64,000 nt of DNA from Penium margaritaceum (GCA_023375785.1 SZWC01009552.1:40167-104166), one strand, 5' to 3'. Numbered from the stretch's first letter, positions 34,334 to 45,728 are shown. Notes: generated by a model from the sequence alone, not told the origin. Program-made: numbers and translations.

Positions 34334-35163
34334 GTGACGTCAGTGGGGACCACTCAGGGATAAAACTGGATCACGAGTGTGAGTTCATGTTTTCAGACGA
34401 GGATGTTGAACAATTTGAGTTTTTGACGAGTTCAAATTTCTCTGTTGTTTTCTCCCCTCTCATTGAACCTCATTCTGCACTTGCTGATCGACATTGCCCA
34501 CTAAATCTTGCATCACCAGACGAGATGCATGATCGAACCTGCTTAGTGGTGGTGACACCAACCACTGTGCAAGAGTTGTGTAACACAGTGATTGAAGCAA
34601 ACGCCCTCAAAGCAATGAGTTCAATCATGTTCGCAGTACCTTTAGTCGACGCTTTTGACCCAGTCAAATTTAAAGACTGGAAGGTGCTAGCCGAATTCAC
34701 ACGTGCCCACAAGATGTGGACTCGAGTGGGTGAATCATGGGAGTTGCGACGCCCGTCGTAGTTGCGATTCCGTGTTTATCACAAACTCGGCTTACCGTCG
34801 TCGAGTCTGTTTACTCGGAAGAGTGGAGGCAACATGACGATGCAGTTCAAAGGACACCTAGCTGGTGCTCCTGTGAACGTACTTGCTGACACTGGAGGGG
34901 ACGACTCTTTTGTTAGCCTTGGCTTTACCCGACAGGTTGGCCTGAAGTACGAGCCATCGAATTGCGCAGTTGTTGTCGGTGACAACCGTACGGTACCCGT
35001 GATCGGTACTTGTAAAGCGAAAATTTGTATTCAAGGGTACACACAGAGCGTCACGTTGAAGGTACTCAACCGTCTTGACCCGTTTGACGTGGTGCTAGGC
35101 GATCCCTGGCTCCGTGACAACAAGGCTCTAATGTGCTTTGAATCAAAGCGTTTGATCCTCTGA
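34330..35163 (+). pseudogene. T3 pol N-terminal segment and aspartic protease, broken
   Basis: The pol frame is -1 relative to gag and begins at the gag stop. The first 143 codons (34330-34758) contain no domain I recognise and are rich in acidic and hydrophobic residues. TAG at 34759-34761 ends this stretch. The retropepsin follows in the same frame: catalytic DTG at 34888-34896 within VLADTGGDDSF, then the DVVLGDPWL block near 35090-35115. TGA at 35161-35163 separates it from RT. Protease matures Gag and Gag-Pol in the particle. Confidence 0.85.
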
Positions 35164-35184
35164 AAAGGACAACGTCGCTTTACG

Positions 35185-36787
35185 TTGATTCCGAGTACGG
35201 AATTATCACCGACCCGACTCAAAGTCCATGCTAGCTTTTCTGCAATGCAGGTCAAGAGACGTATTCGACAAGGTTGTCGCTACTTCTTGGCTCGGCTGCA
35301 GAAAGTGGAGGATGACATGACGGAAGACACGCCACAAGAGATCAAATCTCTATTGGCGGAGTTCTCGGATGTATTCCAAGACCCACCGGCTGGGCTTCCA
35401 CCAGAAAGACACATGGGCCACACAATTCCGCTGGAACTGGAGGCGACTCCTCCGTTCAGACCCATGTATCGCCTTAGCCCAGCAGAAAGGCGAGAGGCCA
35501 AACGCCAAATCAAAGAGTACCTTGCAAAAGGGTGGATCGAGCCCAGTAGCTCACCGTACGGTGCGCCGATCCTTTTTGTGAACAAGAAGGATGGTGGTTT
35601 ACGCATGTGCGTGGATTACCGGGCGTTGAACAAGCTGACGGTGAAAAATCGATTCCCCTTACCGTGGATTGAGGACCTTTTTGACCAACTTCAAGGTGCA
35701 AAAGTATTTTCGTCCTTGGATTTCTCTCAAGGGTACCATCAAATCCGCATCACAGAAGATGATGTGTCCAAAACCGCGTTTCGAACGCACATGGGACACT
35801 ATCAGTTCCGAGTGTTATGTTTCGGGCTTACAAATGCCCCGGCAACCTTCCAAGGAGAAATGAACCGAACGTTCTCCAAGCAACTCGAACAGTTTGTATT
35901 GGTTTACCTGGATGACATCGTGGTTTTCTCCAAATCAATGGAAGAACACATAGAACATTTGCGCGAAGTTCTCGCAATCCTTTCGGGAACAGAAGTTCTA
36001 TGCGAAAGTGAGCAAGTGCAAGTTTGCACAAGATGAGCTCGAATACCTTGGACACATCGTCGGCAAGGACGGCATCCGCATCGACCCACGAAAGGTCCAA
36101 GCCGTTATGGACTGGCCACGCCCCAAAAATGTTGGGCAGATTCGGTCTTTCCTCGGCCTTGCAAACTACTTTCGATGGTTTATGCAAGGGTATTCAACCC
36201 TGGTAGCACCGCTAACCAGGCTCACGCGAAAGGACGTGCGTTGGGAATGGACATCTGATTGTGAGAACGCTTTTGTCAAAGTCAAAGAGCTTCTCTCCAC
36301 GGCGCCCGTCCTAGCTCTTCCGGACCCATCGCAACCGTGGGAGGTTCGATGTGATGCGTCGGTAGTAGGACTTGGAGCCATCCTCATGTAGAATGGTCAC
36401 CCAGTTGCGTATGAGAGCCGGAAGCTCATCCCCGCGGAAACGCGGTACACGACTGGGGATCAAGAGCTCCTTGCGGTAGTACACGTTTTCAAGATGTGGC
36501 GTTGCTACCTCGAGGGTGCTGAAGGAGGTGTGACGGTCGTGACCGACCATAATCCATTGGTATTTTTCCAAACGCAACCGAACCTATCAAGACGACAGGC
36601 GCGTTGGAGCGAATACCTGAGTCGATTCTCGTTCACATGGGAATATCGGCCAGGACGCATCAATGTGGCTGATCCACTAAGCCGACAGCCTGTGGAAACT
36701 AAAGCAACCACCGAGGTCAGTGGGTGTTTTATGGCCATTGCAACAGCAACCGTACAATCACCAGATCCCCCTACACCTCTGCGGTAA
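35185..36787 (+). pseudogene. T3 reverse transcriptase and RNase H, broken
   Basis: All core RT blocks are present: [46 protein letters not shown] and the palm YLDD at 35905-35916. One extra T at about 35981-35983 shifts the frame; the tail resumes at about 36008 with [17 protein letters not shown]. RNase H follows: RCDASVVGLGAILM, then TAG at 36389-36391 where the family has Gln, then TGDQELLAVVH and VTDHNPLVF. TAA at 36785-36787 ends the segment in frame with integrase. It would make element cDNA. Confidence 0.93.
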
Positions 36788-36835
36788 CCACCACGAGAGA
36801 TTATCCATTACAACAGTTTTGTAAACAGGATCCGG

Positions 36836-38029
36836 ATGGGATACTGTCTGGATTCTTGGTTTCAAGACTCTCGAAATATGAACAAGTACGGCTTGGTGGA
36901 GGCCGCAGGAATCTTCTGGCACGGAGAACAAGTTGTTGTGCCAAACTCGGGAGACCTTCGAGCAAAGGTTATCTCCCAGTTCCAAGACCCGCCGGTCGCA
37001 GGTCACATGGGACCCCGAAAGACCGGACAGGCACTCTCGGACCACTATTGGTGGCCAGGGTGGAGTGTCGATGTCCGTAAGTATTACATGACATGCGACC
37101 CATGTCTTCGGAATAAGGCTAGTAACAAGAAGCCTACTGTAGTCCTCCAGCAGCTTCCCATTCCTGGGACTCCATGGGAGTGCGTCAGCATGGACTTCAT
37201 TACTGGTCTTCTGGACACGGCCCGTGGCCACGATGCAATACTAGTGGTTGTGGATCTTTTAACAAAGATGACACATTTCATTCCTACAACCACTGACGTG
37301 AACGCAGAGGAGACCGCTCGTCTCTTCTTTGAGGGTGTCGTAAAGTACCACGGCTTGCCGTTGCACATTATCTCCGATCGAGATCGAAAATTTGCTAGTA
37401 AGTTCTGGCAAAAGATGCACGAGTACTTCGGCAGTGAGTCGCAAATGTCGACAGCATTTCACCCTCAAACTGATGGACAAAAAGAGCGTATGAATCGCAC
37501 TCTGGAGCAGATGCTCCGCATGTACGTGGACCCTGCCATGCACGATTGGGACGAATTCCTAGCACCGGCAGAGTTTATGGTGAACAACTCGGTGAACGAG
37601 TCCACACAGTTCACACCGTTCGTGTTGAACAGTGGTCGGCATCCAGTGGTACCCTCTTCATTGGTGAAGAGTGGGAGTACAGGAGGGCAGGTCCCTTCTG
37701 CTCAAGCCTTTTCCGAGCGCATCGACTCCTTGTTACAGGAGGCGAAGGGTCACCTTCAAGCAGCTCGGCAGTGACAAAAGGCATATGCCGACAAAGGTCG
37801 CCGAGAGGTCTCGTTTGACATCGGTGACAAAGTGCTGCTTAGCACTAAAAATCTTCGGCTGAAGTCGCCAGGGGCAAGAAAACTTCTACCGAAGTGGATT
37901 GGGCCGTTTCCCATCGTGGCACGCATCGGGCCAGTGGCATACCGATTGCTACTTCCGCCGAGTATGAAGATACATGACGTGTTTCATGTGAGCCTGCTGG
38001 CTCCATACACAGCAGAAGGAACCGTTTAG
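36836..38029 (+). pseudogene. T3 integrase, broken
   Basis: Same frame as the RNase H. Zinc-binding region GHMGPRKTGQALSDHYWW with CDPC (36996-37110), then the D,D-35-E core: Asp at 37193 (MDFITG), Asp at 37376 (ISDRDRKF), Glu at 37484 (TDGQKERMN). TGA at 37772-37774 (CGA in origin by context) cuts the chain before the GPF-type module ([19 protein letters not shown], 37890-37950). TAG at 38027-38029 separates the chromodomain. All catalytic residues survive. Confidence 0.93.
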
Positions 38030-38270
38030 CCACTGCCAGTAGTCCTTGCTGCCGACGGCCAATACGAGGTCCTTCGCTTATTCTAGCACCGAGAGCGTAC
38101 TCTTCGGTCGCGCGTTGTCAGGGAGTACCTCGTTCATTGGGCCGGTTGTGGACCTGAACATAATTCATAGGAGCCCGAATCTCGGTTGCCCACAGGGGTG
38201 GTCAACGAGTATTGGAGCGAGCTTGCAGCTCGCACAGATCGACGCGTGGCAGGAGGTACCACCTGAACGC
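38030..38270 (+). pseudogene. T3 degenerate chromodomain
   Basis: In the integrase frame after TAG 38027-38029: YEVLRLF, a TAG, HRERTLRSRVVREYLVHWAGCGPEHNS, a TAG in place of the conserved Trp, then EPESRLP. The spacing matches the chromodomain of D4 (WEPYDNL). It ends at a TGA near 38263. It would have tethered integration to chromatin. Confidence 0.75.
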
Positions 38271-38541
38271 GGGAAAAGTGAACAACATTCCCACAGTGCA
38301 GCATTCATGGACAGCGACCATAGGAGGTTGGAGACGCCCAACATGGTTGTCGCGCGGACGCTCCAGCCTAAAGGGGGGAGGCCGCTAGCCGTGCTGACCT
38401 ACAAGCTGCAGCTTAGGTCTAAGTACCATGCACATGTTCATGTTTAGCTGGTGATTGAAAATATTAATTTTCTTTCACAATGTTGATGACTCACTGACTG
38501 ACAATCCTACTTGTTGTTCATGAACCGGGACGGTTCATAAT

Positions 38542-38554
38542 AAGTGGGGAGGAA
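38542..38554 (+). promoter_or_regulatory. T3 polypurine tract
   Basis: AAGTGGGGAGGAA directly before the 3' LTR TGTAGCG. It is nearly the same as the TRIM2 tract. Confidence 0.9.
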
Positions 38555-39255
38555 TGTAGCGGGAGGGCCGGTTCGGCCCTCCCACCTCGCTGAAGCGAGG
38601 GGTGGTTGCGCACCACTCCTCGCGTCAGCGAGGGCTGGCCGGCGGCCAGCACCTCGCTGGCCGCCGGCCAGCTCGCTGCCGGCCGGCTTGACGGCTGGCG
38701 GCCGGCCAAGTGATCGGCCGGCCACCGGCCGGCCAGCCACCAGCCGCTGATCGCGGCCTCAGCCCGATCGGCGGCTGAGAGGCCACGAGGGCCTCGAGGG
38801 CGAGGCCTTGTGGCCTCGTGCCCTCGCCCCCCTCGCCCTCCTTGCAAAAACAAGCAAGCGAGGACGGGGGATAGGGGGAGCGAGGGTGAGGTCGAGAGAA
38901 AGCTGGTGTGAAATCGCGAGCGTGCCTCGCACGCAACGATTTCGCGCCAGAACGGCAAAACGTTAATCGAAGTTCGTTCTCGACAAACTTTGACATAAAA
39001 TAAACGGAATAACTCGTGCGAACACACGAGTTCGAGGTAAAAACCCCGGTTTGGGTCCCAAAACCAGGGGTTTGGTTAAAAACGGAAATGGGCCTCCGGA
39101 GACTCGAAATATTCGAGTCTCCCTACTCTGGGTCGTTGATGACGATTGCCCCTCAGTCTTGCGAAGGGGGTAAACCCCTGACGCGGACTGAGAACGCCAT
39201 TCTGCGAACTCCGACGACGACTTCAGAGCAGGAGCTGGAGACTCGACCCGTTACA
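38555..39255 (+). repeat. T3 3' LTR
   Basis: 701 bp, same length as the 5' LTR with no indels. About 17 substitutions by eye, mostly transitions, several at CpG. Confidence 0.96.
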
Positions 39256-39260
39256 AAAAC

Positions 39261-39646
39261 AGTGGTGACGTGAAAATCCATGTTCCTGTGCACAAAGTTT
39301 TGTAGAAAAGAGGCTTGATCAATTATTTGTATTGCTATTGAGCAACCAAGCCTTCTAATTAGAGAGTGGAAATGTGCGAAGACATCAAATACAGTTTTAT
39401 TATTACAACTTTGAGCCATTGTGTAGGCAATCTTACAATTTTGTCTTGGATAATGCTAGGTCTCTTGCATTATCTCGAACAAACCTCGAATGTTTCTGAA
39501 GAAGCGAATATATCATGAAAATGGAGAAAACATAAAAAATTCAAATGGGACGAGGTGAAACAAATACTTTGACATTCCTTGAACATCGGTTAGACTTGTC
39601 GTACCATTATGATGAGTTGTTCTTATAACCTTTTATGTTACGGTAC
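39261..39646. other. Spacer, nothing recognised
   Basis: About 390 bp of AT-rich sequence between T3 and the target duplication of D4. No domain or repeat identified. Confidence 0.5.
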
Positions 39647-39651
39647 CACGT

Positions 39652-40198
39652 TGTTACGTACTAGACGTACACGAGTCCCAAATCGTTTTATGTGGGCATT
39701 TTGTTCATTACACAAATAGCCCATCGCGTGTCAAAACCCTGAGTATCACTCCGATGGTCGAGGACAATTCGACCAACTGCCCTCACCCTCTGGCAATCCT
39801 TCTCGCACCTTCTGAAAAATTCGACCACTTTCGAGAACCATCGACAGAATTATCACGAACTTTTGACCGACTTCTCGATGCATTAAGACATATCAACATT
39901 TATAAAGATGCATCTCACATCTCCATCGATCTTCAAAGTCCCCCGATTCCTCGGTGGAGCTTCTCCATCCAGCCACTCATGGCGCAACTCCACAAGCGTC
40001 ACTCGGCGATCGACCGAATCACTCCAACTACGCCTCTCTTGTAACTTGACACTTTTAAAGATGTTTGGTCATTTTGACACTTGTCATGGAAGTACACTTA
40101 CCGCTAATTATAAATTGCTCAAGTACCCCAAGTTCTGAAACCACGTTCTACGTCGCAAAGTCTGCTTGTTCACCATCTATGCCCCATTCAGCATAACA
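39652..40198 (+). repeat. D4 5' LTR
   Basis: 547 bp, TGTTAC to ATAACA. Shares with the 3' LTR blocks such as AAGATGCATCTCACATC, CCCCGATTCCT and CACTTACCGCTAATTATAAA. Confidence 0.9.
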
Positions 40199-40200
40199 CT

Positions 40201-40212
40201 TGGTACCAGAGC
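40201..40212 (+). promoter_or_regulatory. D4 primer binding site
   Basis: TGGTACCAGAGC, one change from the plant initiator-Met-tRNA complement, two bases after the LTR. Confidence 0.85.
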
Positions 40213-40318
40213 GTAGCAGTGCTAGAGAGGCATCCTTCTACTTCACTCATCCGGAGGAATACCTCACACAAGTTGACAATGTATCTCACACTTCACGACT
40301 ACGACGTGAAGCAAGCAA

Positions 40319-41590
40319 GTGAATCCGATGACTAGCAGCGGGTCTTTTGTGATGACTTCAGTAGTGGAGGAGCAGAATGTTACTATGTACGTGAACCCTG
40401 AAGCGGCAGCAATTGCCGGCGTGGCAGGCTATGCAGCAGTTGGGTCATCCCCAACGAATGACCCAACCAGCCGCCCAACCAATGGCCTCAATGTTTATAA
40501 CAGGACGACAGGTGGCACTGGATGATAGGCACGAAACAATGAGGAACCGGTGAATCGTATCTTGGTGCTCGAGGGAAACAACAGCCATCTGCTCCTACAA
40601 ATCAATGTCATGGTGGAGGCTCTTCAAAGCACAAATGCACGAGGGGCAGTGCTTGTCGAGAGAAACACCCAACTCTTGAATGAACCCATGATTTTTCAGG
40701 CCCCTCTTGGACCGTTCAATCATATAAATTCTAAGGGACCGACGGCTTAGAGCTTGGCGGCATACTTCATTGCTACTGAGGTCAACGACAATCGAGAGAA
40801 AATTGACCTCCCGGCCATGTTTTTGCGTGACAGAGCACTATGTTTGTGGTGTAACCTAAAAGCCATCCAACAGCAGTAGGAGACCGGCAGGGCCTCATCG
40901 ATGGCCAACGAGGCCCGTCTCGCATCGTCAACCGCAGGCGTCCTACCCTTGGTGTAGATCAACCTGCAATGGCAAGGCGCACTGACACCTCCAATGGAAT
41001 GGAGCGAATAATCGCATGCAATGCTTGCACGTTCTGGACGGTTCGACCAGAAGTCTTACACTTAGTACTGACTCCAACATCTCCGTCAGCAGTCTAGTGT
41101 GGCATAGTACGCGCGGAGATTATGTGAGATCATCACTGATGTAGACAACGCCCTCAGCGAGCTATGTTTTCACGATAGCAATGGCCTCAAACAAGATATC
41201 CAAGGAGCAATCGCCATCTCTGGCATCCAGGACAAATTACAACGGATGATCGTAGCAGCAGAAAAAATCGACGATGCTGACTATAACGCTCTGATCTAGG
41301 AATCCTACGGCTGGCAACCTAATAACCACAATTATTGTGGGAACAAAAAAGTCAGTCGGGGGACTCCTCCACTTCGATGGAAGTGGACGTCATCGACCAG
41401 AGAGACAAATGCACTTGCTACAACTGTGAAAATGTCAAGGATGCCATCAAAACTACCAAAGCACGCATCATGCCAAAACGGACGCGAAGTCACAGATTCT
41501 TTAGTAGTGAAACGGCAAAGGACATGAGAAAAAAACACGAGTATTGTCTGAGAGGAGCAATCTGCGCCAAACGATCACCCATCTGAACGG
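40319..41590 (+). pseudogene. D4 gag, broken
   Basis: Several frames: 40319-40525, 40550-40744, then KIDLPAMFLRDRALCLWCNLKAIQQ-type content at 40800-40880, which is the block shared with X2 and X3. Near 41409-41430 lies CYNC, the first half of a zinc knuckle; its His and last Cys are not recognisable. No continuous frame. Confidence 0.65.
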
Positions 41591-41596
41591 CGCACA

Positions 41597-41827
41597 ATGC
41601 TGCAGAGGGTTTCTGAGATCGCCAAGTTTGCCGAGGATGACGAGGACAAACAATCGGCAATACTACTAAAAGTGCAGCCCCGAGGTTACACGAGTCGCAG
41701 AACGGTGCCGACATTATTGGATGGAGGGGCCTTTCACAGTTTTATAAGCAACAATATGGTTCAAAGACTTGGTTTGCAGATCGAACCAGGGGTGTTTGAA
41801 GGAAACATTATCAACGGAAGATTGTAA
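41597..41827 (+). pseudogene. D4 aspartic protease, broken
   Basis: A short open stretch with TLLDGGAFHSFIS; the catalytic motif at 41720-41728 is DGG rather than DSG/DTG, so Asp is kept. The NNMVQRLGLQIEP block typical of gypsy retropepsins follows. A stop at 41825-41827 ends it. Confidence 0.75.
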
Positions 41828-42214
41828 ATACGAAGAATCCAAGAACTTCTACGAATGCAAGTGGGAGACTTGCAGGATGGAATGGTCTATAGGTCATGTC
41901 CAGTGAGTAATCACAAAGTCAGTCTCAGGTGCAATTTCCTTACTAACACAGTCCGCACGTTGACTCGAACAGTTGCGACATCTACGTGGAAATCAACGGT
42001 GCCAAGTGATAGCTTCCGTGTGTGGGGCAGAAGACAATAGAGAAAGCAGCATAGGTGGAAGCAGCACAAGAAAGTGCTGCAACCAAACAGTGGCAACATG
42101 TGCAGCCGATATCGCACAACGTGGCCAAGCATTGTATACACCAAGGTGCTCGTGCGTGGCTCATACGTCTTGATCCAATGGACAAAGCGGAAGTGGTAGT
42201 AGCAGACTCATGAA

Positions 42215-42264
42215 CCTCATTAGCCTCATCAGCCTCATTAGCCTCATTGGCCTCATCGGCTTCA
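42215..42264 (+). repeat. 9-bp tandem repeat
   Basis: CCTCATTAG with variants repeats about five and a half times in the pre-RT linker. X1 (9141-9165) and X2 (14890-14915) have only one or two related units, so the run expanded in D4. Confidence 0.85.
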
Positions 42265-42269
42265 ACAAA

Positions 42270-43680
42270 GTTCACGATGGTTCCGGAGGAGTTCGCACCT
42301 CTCATCCAAGAGTTTGCGGACGTGTTCCTTGACGAACTCCCAAGGACCTTATCACCTCAACGCGACATTGACCATCACAACCAACTGAAACCGGGCAGCT
42401 GACCCACAGTTCGTGGAGCCTATTGGATGAGCGACCATGAACTAACCGAGCTGCAAAAGCAACTCTACAAGATGCTCGGTCAAGGGTTCATCCGCCCATC
42501 CACGTTGCCATACATAGCACAATTACTATGTGTGAACAAGAAAACTGGAGAAATGCGAAAGTGCGTGGACTACCCGGCGTTGAACGACGCTACCATCAAG
42601 ACCAGCTACCCTCTTCTCCGTGCCGACGGAAGTTTTGACCAACTCTGAGGAGCTCAGATTTCCACCAAAATTGACTTATGTAGAAGTTATCACCAGATCC
42701 GCATGACAGACGTCGACACTGATGAAACGGGGTTCTAACCCCGCTACGAGCATTTTGAGTTCACGATCATGTTGTTTGGACTCGCAAATGCCCCTGCGAC
42801 GTTCATGGTTGCAATGAACAACATTTTTTGTCTGTACCTCAATGATTTAATAATGGTATATCCTGACAAAATTCTCATGTACAACCACATCCCGGACGAG
42901 CACGATGGACATCTCCAAAATTTTCTCGGAGTTTTACGAAAAGAGAATTTCTTTGGAGAACTCTCAAAGTGCGACTTTGATCACTGTTCGATCAAGTTTT
43001 TGGGTCATGTCACCAACGGCTTACAAATCACCATGGATCTGAAAAGAGTGGCAGCAGTCGCTGACTGGCTGACGCCAACCTATGTCCGAGACATCCAATT
43101 TTTCCTCAGCTTCTACAATTACCATTGGCGTTTCCTGCGGGATTACGCCTGGGTGTCAGCGCCTCTCTCTAATCTCACTTGGAAAGAAAACAAGTGGCGG
43201 TGGGGAGACATCAAACAAAAAGTGTTCACCGCTTTGCGGAATGCTTTGACCATGGTGCCAGCCATACGATCAGCTGATCCAACGATTGACTACATCATGG
43301 CTATGCACGCCTCCGATTAAGCCATCAGCGCGGTTCTCCTCCACGATCACGGCAGCGGAGAGCAACTGGTCACGTATATGTTGCGAAATTTGCGTGGACC
43401 TAAACTCAACTATTCCATACACGAGAAGGAGATGCTGGCGGCTGTACATGCATTTAATACTTTGCAGTGCTATCTCGAATGTCGCTGATGTGTTGTACAC
43501 ACTGACCATCGCACACTGAAATATTTGGAGACACGGCCGAACCCTTTTCAACGTTAAACCCAATGGATAGAGTTTCTCGTTTCCGGGCTCGACAAAAGTA
43601 TTGAGTACCGGCCGGGTAAAACCAACCATAAAGGTGCGCTCGGTCGCCGGCTAGACCTAATGGATGAGGTAGCAACGCTT
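42270..43680 (+). pseudogene. D4 reverse transcriptase and RNase H, broken
   Basis: A pre-RT segment (FADVFLDELPRTL) leads into RT: LGQGFIRPSTLPYIAQLLCV, VDYPALN, TGA, TKIDLCRSYHQIRM, TAA, FGLANAPATFMVAM. The palm motif reads YPDK instead of YLDD, so both catalytic Asp positions are compromised. RNase H follows in the same frame after stops: LNYSIHEKEMLAAVHAF, TDHRTLKYL, IEYRPGKTNH. An intact enzyme would copy element RNA. Confidence 0.88.
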
Positions 43681-43789
43681 CAACTACAACACAATCTAGA
43701 TCTCGATAAGTTATTCACACGTGGATACGGCCAACATGGCGGATACGACAAGTCTAAGTCCTGGCAAGACGTACCCTATTGGCGATGAA

Positions 43790-44625
43790 AAATCACTCGC
43801 CAGGTGGTTGTACCTCCAAACGACGAGCTCCGCCACATGCTGTTTGAAGAATGCCACGACACCGGTCCAGGTGGAAATTTTGGAAAAGACAATACGCTAA
43901 AGAAGCTGAAAGAGCACTACTAGTGGGACAATATGTAAACCAATGTGGCCAATCTATGCAAATCATGTTACACGTGTTAGCGACAAAAATCCCGTCGCAC
44001 ACGACCACACCGACTTCTGTAGTCTCTCCCCATTCCAACAAAACTATGGACCGACATATGCATGGAATTTGTCACTGGATTACCGGTCACATCCAAGGGA
44101 TATGATGCAATCCTCGCGGTCGTCGAAGGGATTTCCAAAATATCTCACCTTATTCCGACTACGACCACCGTCATCACCAAAGGAACAACAAGGCTGTTTC
44201 TAAACAACATTGTATGACTACACGGCGTACTGAGAACTATCATGAGTGACAGAGACAGTCAATTCACTAGCCGTTTCTGGCGCGAACTGATGACTCGTTG
44301 CGGCAGTCGAATGTATCTGTCTATGGTGTTCCAGCCTTAAACCGATGGCCAAACTGAGCAGACCAATCAAATGCTTGAACAACTCCTCCAAATATTATGC
44401 AAGCCACACGGCACGGATTGGGCACCCAGACTGCAAACCGCCAAACTCGCCTAAAACTTGGCGACATCCATCACAGTTGGTATAACTCTGTTTGAAATGG
44501 TGTATGGCAGGCTTCCCGCTACACCAACCGGAATTCGCAACCAAATAAATACTCCTACGGCTAACATCCAATGCTGAATTTCCCCATCGTCTAGGAAGAA
44601 ACACGGTAGACGCTCGCGAAGACAT
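43790..44625 (+). pseudogene. D4 integrase, broken
   Basis: Zinc region LFEECHDTGPGGNFGKDNTLKKLKEHY then a stop, and KSCYTC. The first catalytic position reads CMEFVTGL, so Asp is replaced by Glu. The second is kept (IMSDRDSQFTSRFW), and the third Glu is kept (TDGQTEQTNQ). Then CKPHGTDWAPRLQTAKLA and NLATS. At least seven in-frame stops. Confidence 0.87.
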
Positions 44626-44633
44626 AAGCGGCG

Positions 44634-45209
44634 ATGAAGAGAGCAGCTGACGGACATCGTAGCAACGATGTGTTCACCGATGGCGACAAAGTACTCCTCA
44701 GCTCAGCAAACAGCATATCCCGCGGAGCCGAATGTTCAAAGCTCAAACCTCGGTGGATGGGACCATTTGAGATCGAGTGCATGCAAACCCCTGTGGTTGC
44801 ACGACTCAAACTTCCCAACACCATGCGAGTCCACTTGGTGTTCCGCATCAGAAAACTCAAGCACTCCCAATACCCCGGCGAGAACTTCGGCGAGAGGAAT
44901 ATACCTCTGTCTCTTCCTACACAAGTGGACGAGGACATAGAGTACGTCATCGAGGACATCCCCGGCCATCGACAACGTGGAAAGATGACAGAATATCTTG
45001 TCAAGTGGCAAGGCTACGATGACGTACACAACTGCTGGGAACCCTATGACAACCTCTGTGATGTCGATCATCTAATCGACAAGTGTTATCGCTGTCACCG
45101 GGCTTCATCTGCTCGTGCGTCGGGATCGTCGTGGCTAAGATGGGGAGAAGCTCTAAGTAGCAGACGTACACTTCTTTCCAATTGTGCATTGATGTCATTG
45201 CACAAATAG
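44634..45209 (+). CDS. D4 GPF module and chromodomain, open fragment
   Basis: A 191-codon uninterrupted frame that forms the C-terminal end of D4 pol. It holds LKPRWMGPFEIECMQTP (GPF module) at residues of about 41-57, then a complete chromodomain at about residues 100-155 with YVIEDIPG, KMTEYLVKWQGYDD and WEPYDNLCDVDHLID. The aromatic-cage positions (Tyr, Trp, Trp) are present. It is a fragment of a dead polyprotein, so expression is doubtful. The ATG at 44634 is just the first Met and need not be a start. Confidence 0.75.
   Translation: MKRAADGHRSNDVFTDGDKVLLSSANSISRGAECSKLKPRWMGPFEIECMQTPVVARLKLPNTMRVHLVFRIRKLKHSQYPGENFGERNIPLSLPTQVDEDIEYVIEDIPGHRQRGKMTEYLVKWQGYDDVHNCWEPYDNLCDVDHLIDKCYRCHRASSARASGSSWLRWGEALSSRRTLLSNCALMSLHK
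45137..45150 (+). promoter_or_regulatory. D4 polypurine tract
   Basis: AAGATGGGGAGAAG immediately before the inferred 3' LTR start at 45151, placed by aligning the LTR pair. Confidence 0.75.
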
Positions 45210-45556
45210 TCCACCACGCATTGAAAACTCGATTCTCACTTCGACGGTAGAGGGCTCTTTGGCTGACTGCACTCACCCTTCGGCAATCCTTCTCACACCT
45301 TCTGACAGCTTCGACCACTTTTGAGAATCATTGACTGAAATGTCACAAACTTCCGTTCGACTTCTCGACGCATCAAGACATATCGAGAGTTATGAAGATG
45401 CATCTCACATCTTCACCATTGATCTTTGAAGCCCCCCGATTCCTTGGCGGAGCTTCTCAATCTGACCACTCACGTTGCGACTCCACACATGTCACTTGGC
45501 TATCGGTCCAATGACTCTAACTACGCCTCATTTGTATCTCCACACACACACACACA

Positions 45557-45623
<67 letters not shown>

Positions 45624-45654
45624 ACACACACACACACACACATATGTATATATA

Positions 45655-45728
<74 letters not shown>

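Larger units (their letters stand above)
30661..39255 (+). mobile_element. Ty3/gypsy chromovirus T3, full length
   Basis: An 8595-bp element with two LTRs of 701 bp each and an exact 5-bp target duplication AAAAC (30656-30660 and 39256-39260). Interior order: primer site, leader of about 0.87 kb, gag with zinc knuckle, a pol frame offset by -1 holding protease, RT, RNase H, integrase and a degenerate chromodomain, then a polypurine tract. I count about 17 differences between the LTRs, roughly 97.6% identity, so it is fairly young. Even so, gag and pol carry at least ten stops and two 1-nt frameshifts, so it cannot move by itself. Confidence 0.97.

Noticed and set aside
36389-38029. Alternative genetic code (TAG/TAA read as Gln, as in some green algae)
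   Set aside because: Some TAGs stand where Gln is expected, but others replace Trp or Arg, and TGA occurs in place of Arg and Trp as well. The pattern fits C-to-T/G-to-A mutation in dead elements, not one reassignment.
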